A stretch of 19,720 nucleotides of DNA. It comes from Cyanobacteriota bacterium (GTDB taxonomy: Bacteria > Cyanobacteriota > Cyanobacteriia > Leptolyngbyales > Leptolyngbyaceae). The notes beneath the pieces were generated by a model, which was not told where the DNA came from, did no database searches, and saw only the letters and a list, made by a program, of their open reading frames with translations. Positions within the stretch are counted from its first letter, which is position 1. Each line of letters starts with the position of its first letter. A program made the translations under genes and the position numbers. Positions 16,253-19,720 of this stretch are shown piece after piece. The stretch lies in NCBI GenBank assembly GCA_027482985.1, contig JAIXVO010000375.1:1-19720 (forward strand), in the 5' to 3' direction.

Positions 16253-16480
16253 ATGAATTACCCGATTGTGATTTATCCCAGTGAAGAAGGGGGTTATGTT
16301 GCAGAAGTTCCAGCCCTGAAGGGATGTTTAGCTCAGGGTGAAACCTTACCTGACACCTTGGAAGAATTAGAAATTGTCAAAAAATTATGGATTGAAACTG
16401 CCGAAAAACATGGACAACCTTTGCCAGATGTGGAGGATGCCATGCAAAAGATAAAAGCGTTAAGTCACAGTTCTCGTTGA
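16253..16480 (+). CDS. hicB: HicB-family antitoxin (short form)
   Basis: The antitoxin that binds and blocks HicA. The 75 residues show the partial RNase-H-like HicB domain: MNYPIVIYPSEEGGYVAEVPALKGCLAQGETLPDTLEELEIVKKLWIETAEKHGQPLPD. It ends soon after, so the C-terminal ribbon-helix-helix or helix-turn-helix DNA-binding domain of full-size HicB (about 110-140 residues) is absent. Short HicB forms are known and may need another factor to repress the operon. No frameshift scar is visible after the stop. The hairpin with a T run at 16536-16568 lies 55 bases past the gene. Confidence 0.92.
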   Translation: MNYPIVIYPSEEGGYVAEVPALKGCLAQGETLPDTLEELEIVKKLWIETAEKHGQPLPDVEDAMQKIKALSHSSR

Positions 16481-16533
16481 ATCTGGAACTCAAGGACAAC
16501 CAAAAACACTACATCCTTCAACCTTCAATCTTG

Positions 16534-16568
16534 CTGAGACAGGTCAGCGGCAAGTCTCTACGTTTTTT
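16534..16568 (+). terminator. hicAB terminator candidate; hairpin repeat copy 2
   Basis: GAGAC (16536-16540) pairs with GTCTC (16554-16558); an alternative stem is GCTGA/TCAGC (16534-16538 with 16544-16548). A run of six T follows at 16563-16568. The core CAGCGGCA and the outer GTCTCTAC match the hairpin at 3791-3822, so this is a diverged second copy of one repeat that could now end hicAB transcription. Confidence 0.5.
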
Positions 16569-16573
16569 GCTCT

Positions 16574-16614
16574 CCTGACTACGTTCGGCTGAGCGCTCAC
16601 GTCGAAGCCTGACT
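16574..16614. repeat. REP-like palindromic element after hicAB
   Basis: A perfect 10-base palindrome, TGAGCGCTCA (16590-16599), is flanked by partly pairing TTCGG/TCGAA segments and bracketed by direct CCTGACT copies (16574-16580 and 16608-16614). It sits between the convergent hicAB and DUF2142 ends. Similar TTCGGCTGAGCGCTCA-type sequences are, from memory, dispersed in many cyanobacterial spacers. Confidence 0.45.
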
Positions 16615-16622
16615 CCTGTCTT

Positions 16623-18035
16623 CTAATAAAACCGATCAATCACCGCAATTAAACTCGCCGTCAGCGTAAACATGGCATAACCGACGAGGAGCGATCGCGT
16701 ACCCGCTTCAGAAATCCGGCAGGACCAGCGCTGATTATCGAATAGCAAGAAGAACAGCGGCGCAGTGGGAATCAGGTAGCGACCCTGGACGGCATCGACA
16801 ACAGTAGCCCCGACAGGCATCCAGATCATGTACTGCGACAGGTAGACGAGAAAGGTGGTGGCGGCCCAAATCGCAAAAATCTTCCACTTATTCAGAGGCG
16901 TAATCACAAGTTCGGGACGCTGGCTGACTAAGGCGACCAGTACCAGCACATGGGGATAGGTGACGGTGACAAGGGCGGGTAGTTTGGTGTCCAGCCAGCC
17001 CAGCAGACCGATGAAGGATTCGATCGCCGCGTTGGTGGTTTGCAACGTATTCCAGGCAGTACTGAAAATCGTGAAAGGATTGGCCAACAGATATTGGGTT
17101 TGCCGTTCGACGGACGCATCCACCAGCGGATTGACTGGCACTCCCACCTGCGCTTTCATGATGCTGCTCCAGATCGCCCAAGCCAGCGTGGTGCAAACGG
17201 CGATGATCAGACCCGATGTCCAGTAGCGTTTGCGATCGCCGAACTTCTCCGGCGGAATCAGAAAGCACAGGAATGGAATCAGAAAATAAACCTGTTTTGA
17301 CAGCGAGAGGATCACCCCCAACCCTGCCATCAATGCCACATCTCGCGGCTTCACCTGCGTCACTTTGGGATTGCCCATGAAATTCATGATGATGGCGATC
17401 AGCAGCACCGCCACACTGTTCAGGAGCGCATCAGCCGAGAGGGAAGCGCGCTGATTCAAAGCCATCGGGGTCAGCGCCAGCAGGAAAAAGATCCACTTGT
17501 AGCCGGGAATAATTTTGATCGCAAAATAAGCCAGGACGGTAGTAATCAGTAAGTTGGTCAACCGTCCTAAGTACAGGAGAAAAATCGGCGGCAGATTGAA
17601 CAATTTCCCAAGCGAAATCCCGATCGCCTGCGGCAGGTAAGGAATCGGACTGTACGCGGACGACATAAATGGGATAAACGTCGTTTGTTCCCGGTTCAAA
17701 GGCAGCGTCGCCGTATCCCCAAATTGTTTCAACTCCACCTTCTGCTCGGGTCGAAATGGAATCCGCCCCGTCCAGATATTCACTGTCTCTAACAAACTCT
17801 GGGGCAGCCAACCCCCCGCCTGATTATCGTGTCGCTGGGAAACAATCTGTCCATCTGTAACCTGATACCCGCGATACAGATGGGCGGGTTCGTCCGGCAC
17901 CTGAAACGGCGGCAACGCTAACATCAACAACAACCCAAAGGTCAAGCCCAACGTCAGAAACGCCCGTTCGGGACTGGACAACAGTTGCCGCACCGAAATC
18001 TGAAATCGCTGTTTAGACTCCATCAATCCTGCCAT
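16623..18035 (-). CDS. DUF2142 family polytopic membrane protein
   Basis: An inner-membrane protein of 470 residues with roughly ten to twelve hydrophobic helices. The family hallmark follows the first helix: LALPPFQVPDEPAHLYRGYQV at about 39-59, with the acidic PDEPAH motif on the outer side. A periplasmic stretch follows (about 60-130), then repeated helices, and a late GRYLIPTAPLFFLLF segment near 427-441. These features resemble GT-C glycosyltransferases that use lipid-linked sugars, so a role in cell-surface polysaccharide is an inference. The start at 18035 is taken; a second ATG four codons later is possible. No glycan genes lie beside it. Confidence 0.85.
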   Translation of the reverse strand: MAGLMESKQRFQISVRQLLSSPERAFLTLGLTFGLLLMLALPPFQVPDEPAHLYRGYQVTDGQIVSQRHDNQAGGWLPQSLLETVNIWTGRIPFRPEQKVELKQFGDTATLPLNREQTTFIPFMSSAYSPIPYLPQAIGISLGKLFNLPPIFLLYLGRLTNLLITTVLAYFAIKIIPGYKWIFFLLALTPMALNQRASLSADALLNSVAVLLIAIIMNFMGNPKVTQVKPRDVALMAGLGVILSLSKQVYFLIPFLCFLIPPEKFGDRKRYWTSGLIIAVCTTLAWAIWSSIMKAQVGVPVNPLVDASVERQTQYLLANPFTIFSTAWNTLQTTNAAIESFIGLLGWLDTKLPALVTVTYPHVLVLVALVSQRPELVITPLNKWKIFAIWAATTFLVYLSQYMIWMPVGATVVDAVQGRYLIPTAPLFFLLFDNQRWSCRISEAGTRSLLVGYAMFTLTASLIAVIDRFY

Positions 18036-18145
18036 ACTCCGCCCTGACCCACCTCAACGCCCCGCGATCGCCACTCCCGCGATCGTCCCCACTCACCATA
18101 TCGTAGGATAGACCTTAGTTACTGCATTGCTGCAAATTGCAAGTC

Positions 18146-18520
18146 ATGTCACTGCTATCCACTGGACAGACTGATATCATTCGGACCGAACGCGGACTAA
18201 CGATCGCGGGGACACGCATCACTCTATACGATGTGATGGACTATGTAACGGCTCAATACCCGCCCCAATTCATTCAAGGGTTGTTTGAACTGACAACGGT
18301 ACAGATCAACGCAGCCTTAGCTTACATTGAGGCCAATCGTGCTGCTGTTGAAGCTGAGTATCAGAGTGTTCTGAAAGAAGCAGCGGAACTTCGACGGTAT
18401 TACGAAGAAAAAAATCGGGATTTGATCGCCCGCATCGCAGCCCAACCACCGAAACCTGGACAAGAAGCGATTCGAGCAAAACTTCGAGCTGCAAAAGCCA
18501 AGTTTGAATCGCAGGCATGA
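18146..18520 (+). CDS. DUF433 family antitoxin
   Basis: A 124-residue protein with a DUF433 domain in the first 75 residues (DIIRTERGLTIAGTRITLYDVMDYVTAQYPPQFIQGLFELTTVQINAALAYIEAN). This is a small helix-turn-helix-like fold found in antitoxins. It is followed by a charged helical tail (about 80-124) that probably binds the toxin. The ATG at 18146 is chosen; the frame is open to a TTG three codons earlier. The next gene starts inside its stop codon (ATGA), as expected for a toxin-antitoxin operon with the antitoxin first. A weak -10-like TAGGAT is at 18104-18109. Confidence 0.82.
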   Translation: MSLLSTGQTDIIRTERGLTIAGTRITLYDVMDYVTAQYPPQFIQGLFELTTVQINAALAYIEANRAAVEAEYQSVLKEAAELRRYYEEKNRDLIARIAAQPPKPGQEAIRAKLRAAKAKFESQA

Positions 18521-18912
18521 ATTTCTTGATTGACCATAATCTGAAAGGGCATGTCGTGCTTCTTTCTGGAAGTATTCTCAGGGGCGGCTGGCTTGATTGG
18601 GTGCCCATTCGATTTATCACATTTGACGAGATGAAATTACCAGTCAATAGTGACGACCGGGTTGTTTGGCAATTTGCCCAATTAAACAAAATGATTCTGT
18701 TAACAGCTAATCGCAGCATGAAGGGTGAGAATTCCTTGGAACAGGTGATGCGTGAGGAGATTAATTCTGAGTCATTGCCCGTAGTCACCATTGGTGATGC
18801 TGATCGTCTGCTGATTGACCCTGAATACCGAGAGCGTTGTGCAGTTCGTCTCGTTGAGATCGTCCTTGATCTTGATGGCTATAGAGGCGTGAGTCGGCTT
18901 TTCATTCCGTAA
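18517..18912 (+). CDS. PIN-like toxin partner of DUF433
   Basis: A 131-residue soluble protein starting MNFLIDHNLKGHV, the typical N-terminus of PIN-like proteins paired with DUF433, with Asp6 in the first strand. Further acidic and conserved-looking sites are ITFDEMKLPVNSDDRVVWQFAQLNKMILLTANRS (35-68) and IGDADRLLIDPEYRERC (92-108). A role as a ribonuclease toxin is inferred from the fold and from its four-base ATGA overlap with the antitoxin; it has not been shown. It looks intact. A decayed vapBC-type pair lies right after its stop. Confidence 0.75.
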   Translation: MNFLIDHNLKGHVVLLSGSILRGGWLDWVPIRFITFDEMKLPVNSDDRVVWQFAQLNKMILLTANRSMKGENSLEQVMREEINSESLPVVTIGDADRLLIDPEYRERCAVRLVEIVLDLDGYRGVSRLFIP

Positions 18913-19119
18913 GGTAGACAGGTGGTCTTTCAAAGATGAGCCTACCTTTGAGGAAGTTCTTGGTGATGGCAGAGCACTGCGTCAAGGAGATGAGACGCTG
19001 CTTGAAGCTCAAAAAGATCTATGAAATATCTTCTGCATACAGATTATCTGCGTATTCCTCAGCGCCAATCAGGGCAAGATGTTAATCATCTTTCAACCCG
19101 CATATCGCAGTACCCCTAA
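18893..19119 (+). pseudogene. relic of a VapBC-type toxin-antitoxin pair
   Basis: Two broken frames overlap by ATGA at 19021-19024. The first (18893-19024) has no start codon and ends DEPTFEEVLGDGRALRQGDE...AQKDL, an acidic antitoxin-like tail. The second (19021-19119) is MKYLLHTDYLRIPQRQSGQD...ISQYP then TAA, 32 residues. It reads as the first strand and helix of a cyanobacterial PIN/VapC toxin, whose usual start is MKYLLDTDH. The first catalytic Asp is His here (GAT to CAT) and everything after residue 32, about three quarters of the domain, is missing. No continuation was found downstream to 19192. The toxin likeness is strong from memory; the antitoxin assignment rests on position. Confidence 0.65.
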
Positions 19120-19192
19120 TTACTTCCCTCCTCCCCGCACACGGTAGGATATGAAAGTCAATCAAGGGCTGCTGTGTTGTTGAGGGCATGCT

Positions 19193-19720
19193 GTGAACAT
19201 TTGGAAGGGGTTGCGATCGCCCTCTCTGCCGCCGATTTTTACCTGGGAATATGGGGTCGTGGCGCTGGTCCTGGCGACGGTGTTGGCGAGAGGGGGGGCA
19301 GCGCTGTACGATGCCTGGGTGCCACAGAAGTATACCCAACTGATTGTGGGCAATATTGCCTGGGATGTGGGGTCGAAGCAGCCTGATTATTTGATCTTGT
19401 TTGGCTTTGTCGGTTGGTTTTTTGCGGTGCATGTGGGGTTGCGTTACCTGGCCGCACAAATTCAAACCGTCAATGGCACCCCTGCAGAAGCGGGATTTCG
19501 CGAAATTTTGGTGTATACGTTGCTGCCTGCGGGCGTTTGGGTGGGCAACATTTTCGTCAACAGTAAGCCGACGCTGGATTTGGTGATTTTGTCGGTGGTG
19601 TTGACTTTACTGGCGATCGCCCTCGCGATTGGGCTACTCAACAAACGCTATGCCTTCACCACCAGCAGTGACTATCGAGCCTGTGTCGGCAGTAGCCTGC
19701 TGATTATTCTGTTTGCGGCC
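19193..19720 (+). CDS. integral membrane protein, 3' end outside the window
   Basis: An open frame of 176 codons running off the right edge. It starts at GTG 19193 with a GAGGG ribosome site at 19182-19186, six bases before; a TGA closes the frame just upstream, so no earlier start exists. The protein begins MNIWKGLRSPSLPPIF and has hydrophobic helices at about 19-36, 67-86, 106-122, 129-148 and 165 to the end. A short basic loop (LLNKRYAF) precedes the last. I do not recognise the family. HIP1 sites inside it match the rest of the chromosome. TAGGAT at 19145-19150 is a weak -10 candidate. Confidence 0.75.
   Translation, partial: MNIWKGLRSPSLPPIFTWEYGVVALVLATVLARGGAALYDAWVPQKYTQLIVGNIAWDVGSKQPDYLILFGFVGWFFAVHVGLRYLAAQIQTVNGTPAEAGFREILVYTLLPAGVWVGNIFVNSKPTLDLVILSVVLTLLAIALAIGLLNKRYAFTTSSDYRACVGSSLLIILFAA

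Noticed and set aside
19082..19465. Minus-strand frames opposite the right-edge membrane gene
   Set aside because: The plus-strand frame has a ribosome site, clear membrane helices and runs to the window end; the opposite frames show no domain.

Overview
The window looks like a cyanobacterial chromosome segment. The HIP1 octamer GCGATCGC recurs every few hundred bases in genes and spacers. It carries chlB of the light-independent protochlorophyllide reductase, a DUF1802 gene, a pentapeptide-repeat protein and several proteins of cyanobacterial type. No rRNA, tRNA, CRISPR array, prophage or intact insertion sequence was seen. I cannot name the species; base composition and gene types suggest a moderately GC-rich filamentous or Leptolyngbya-like lineage, which is an inference.

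Layout, left part (1-8.4 kb): a SAM methyltransferase (+) and a DUF1802 gene (-) converge on a G-rich spacer with a perfect hairpin. Next come a 31-residue membrane peptide gene, apt (purine salvage), a DppB/OppB-type permease that overlaps a 97-residue cyanobacterial protein by one base, and a permease of the nucleoside/BMP type. This permease converges with a pentapeptide-repeat gene and the two overlap at their stop codons. On the minus strand lie the urease nickel chaperones ureE and ureF, with ureF starting at a TTG that overlaps the ureE stop. A HlyD-type adaptor gene diverges from ureE.

Middle (8.4-15.7 kb): chlB (-) converges with the HlyD gene across a purine/pyrimidine-tract inverted repeat. 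A 350-base spacer with an 11-base inverted repeat separates chlB from a divergent pair, a FIST-domain sensor protein and a soluble histidine kinase with no input domain of its own. Then comes a large gyrA with an acidic insertion and an acidic tail.

Right part (15.7-19.7 kb): an accessory zone with toxin-antitoxin loci. These are hicA/hicB (HicB short, without a DNA-binding domain), a DUF433 antitoxin with a PIN-like toxin (ATGA overlap), and directly after it a decayed VapBC-type pair whose toxin keeps only its first 32 residues. A DUF2142 membrane protein gene lies between the two intact modules. A membrane protein gene runs off the right edge.

No single system here is clearly new. The best leads are the toxin-antitoxin cluster with its vapBC relic, a hairpin repeat present in two related copies (3.8 and 16.5 kb), the unlisted 31-residue membrane peptide, the split FIST/kinase sensor, and the unusual gyrA C-terminal region.
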